From: Candidatus Peregrinibacteria bacterium CG_4_9_14_0_2_um_filter_41_14
Lineage (GTDB): Bacteria > Patescibacteriota > Gracilibacteria > UBA1369 > UM-FILTER-41-14
Length of the DNA: 5,855 nt
Reading direction: 5' to 3'
Assembly (NCBI GenBank): GCA_002788755.1
Contig: PFRW01000028.1
Coordinates: forward strand, 1-5,855
Below the pieces are notes generated by a model that ran no database searches, was not told the origin of the DNA, and saw only the letters and a list, made by a program, of their open reading frames with translations. This document shows, in pieces, positions 4,850-5,855 of the stretch. The position numbers and the translations under genes are program-made. Position 1 is the first letter of the stretch, and each line of letters opens with the position of its first letter.

Positions 4850-5855
4850 ATGCTCGATTTAAACTTCATTCGCAACAACAAAGAAACCGTCCTAAATGGC
4901 CTAAAAAAGAAACAATCCTCGATCGACGAACAGTTTATCGATCAAATAATTCAACTAGACGAAACTCGCCGCGACCTCCAACAACAAACCGATAGTCTAC
5001 GCGCTCAAAAAAACGAAGCCTCCGACAAAATCGCCCAACTACAAGGCGATGAAAAGCAAGCTGCAATCATGAAAATGAAAGAAGTCAGCGACCAAGAAAA
5101 AGACCTTAGCCAAAAATTAAAAGATGCAGAGACCAAACTAAAAGAGATGATGCTCCAAGTTCCAAACCTCCCGGCAGCAGACGTCCCCGAAGGTGGCGAA
5201 GCCGATAACAAACCTTTTAAAATCGTTGGCGAACTACCCAAATTTGATTTTGAACCAAAAGACCACGTCGAACTCGGCAAGCTTCTCGACATTATCGACA
5301 TCGAAAGCGGCCAAAATTGCTCCGGCGCACGCTTTTATTACCTCAAAAACGAAGCCGTCTTGCTTCAGTTTGCCCTAATTCAATATGCCCTTAACAAACT
5401 AACTACCAAAGGGTTCATACCCGTCATCCCCCCCGTACTTGTACGTGAAGAAGCAATGTTTGCCTCCGGCTTTTTCCCCGCCGATCGTAGCGAAGTATAC
5501 CACGTTAATCCCGAGGAAGACGATCTCTATCTAGTTGGAACCGCCGAGGTCCCCCTCACAATGCTCCACTACGATCAAATCCTTGACGAAGCAAAATTAC
5601 CAATTCGCTATTTTGGCTACTCCAGCTGCTTCCGTCGCGAAGCCGGTAGCTACGGTAAAGACACCCGCGGCATCCTCCGCGTTCACCAATTCGACAAAAT
5701 CGAAATGTACAGCTTCTGCCACCCCGACAAATCGGCCGCCGAACACGAACTAATCCGCGAAACCGAAGAAGAAATCATGCAAGACCTCGGCCTCCCCTAC
5801 CAAGTAATCAACATTTGCGCCGGCGACCTTGGCGCCCCCGCCACCAAAAAATACG
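4850..5855 (+). CDS. serS: Seryl-tRNA synthetase, N-terminal 335 residues (cut by window edge)
   Basis: SerRS is a class II aminoacyl-tRNA synthetase that charges tRNA-Ser (and tRNA-Sec) with serine in the cytoplasm. The start MLDLNFIRNNKETV matches the usual family N-terminus. An in-frame ATG at 4829 would add only MTSLILL and is less likely. Residues about 28-105 are the long charged antiparallel coiled-coil arm that contacts the tRNA variable arm, ending in the typical VPNLPAADVPEG. The catalytic domain shows the motif 1 region (about QFALIQYALNKL through PVIPPVLV), the serine-site loop TAEVPL at 231-236, and motif 2 FRREAGSYGKDTRG through HQFDKIE at 261-285. Motif 3 and the last 90 or so residues expected of a roughly 425-residue enzyme lie beyond the window. 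No Shine-Dalgarno is visible. It follows the SLH stop by 66 bp on the same strand, with no functional link implied. Confidence 0.97.
   Translation, partial: MLDLNFIRNNKETVLNGLKKKQSSIDEQFIDQIIQLDETRRDLQQQTDSLRAQKNEASDKIAQLQGDEKQAAIMKMKEVSDQEKDLSQKLKDAETKLKEMMLQVPNLPAADVPEGGEADNKPFKIVGELPKFDFEPKDHVELGKLLDIIDIESGQNCSGARFYYLKNEAVLLQFALIQYALNKLTTKGFIPVIPPVLVREEAMFASGFFPADRSEVYHVNPEEDDLYLVGTAEVPLTMLHYDQILDEAKLPIRYFGYSSCFRREAGSYGKDTRGILRVHQFDKIEMYSFCHPDKSAAEHELIRETEEEIMQDLGLPYQVINICAGDLGAPATKKY

Noticed and set aside
5005..5753. Other open frames on both strands within serS
   Set aside because: All lie out of frame inside conserved SerRS sequence and give Ser/Thr/Ala-rich products without family features.
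1..5855. CRISPR array, tRNA or rRNA gene, transposase or attachment site
   Set aside because: I found no regularly spaced repeats, cloverleaf-like sequence, transposase motifs or target-site duplications.

Overview
The window is a bacterial heat-shock locus of low-to-moderate G+C content. It holds a divergent unknown gene, then hrcA-grpE-dnaK on the plus strand, a frame-disrupted S-layer-homology (SLH) gene, and the 5' part of serS, which runs off the right edge. The organism is not fixed by the sequence. An HrcA of only 235 residues, a dnaK with no dnaJ immediately after it, a near absence of Shine-Dalgarno sequences, very short predicted leaders and an SLH protein would together fit a small-genome lineage such as Patescibacteria/CPR. 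That is an inference, not a demonstration.

Layout: 67-600 (minus) encodes an acidic, probably helical protein I do not recognise. It has its own good promoter (-35 TTGACA, -10 TAGGAT) in the 121-bp region shared with hrcA. hrcA (722-1429) and grpE (1439-1936) are 9 bp apart and probably co-transcribed from a promoter covered by a diverged CIRCE operator at 685-711. dnaK (2022-3968) has its own promoter, TTGACA-N17-TAATAT, and a near-canonical CIRCE at 1939-1965 covers its -35. A strong bidirectional intrinsic terminator (3979-4029) closes the chaperone block.

Region 4030-4151 has no convincing gene. It holds a weak G/C hairpin and a long imperfect 26-nt-arm hairpin (4095-4152) whose last base is the A of the next ATG. 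Three tandem SLH repeats follow (about 4232-4768) in one continuous frame. The first repeat lies upstream of the only in-frame ATG, and the nearest upstream ATG is in another frame, so the gene is broken, frameshifted or wrongly sequenced. serS (from 4850) is an ordinary seryl-tRNA synthetase cut at the window edge.

How the genes work together: HrcA represses both CIRCE-bearing promoters. GrpE is the nucleotide-exchange factor for DnaK, so the repressor, exchange factor and chaperone form one self-regulated stress unit. The DnaJ partner must be encoded elsewhere. I see no CRISPR, tRNA, rRNA or insertion sequence, and no clearly novel multi-gene system. The points most worth checking are the miniaturised HrcA paired with two differently diverged CIRCE operators, the disrupted SLH gene, and the long hairpin in front of it.
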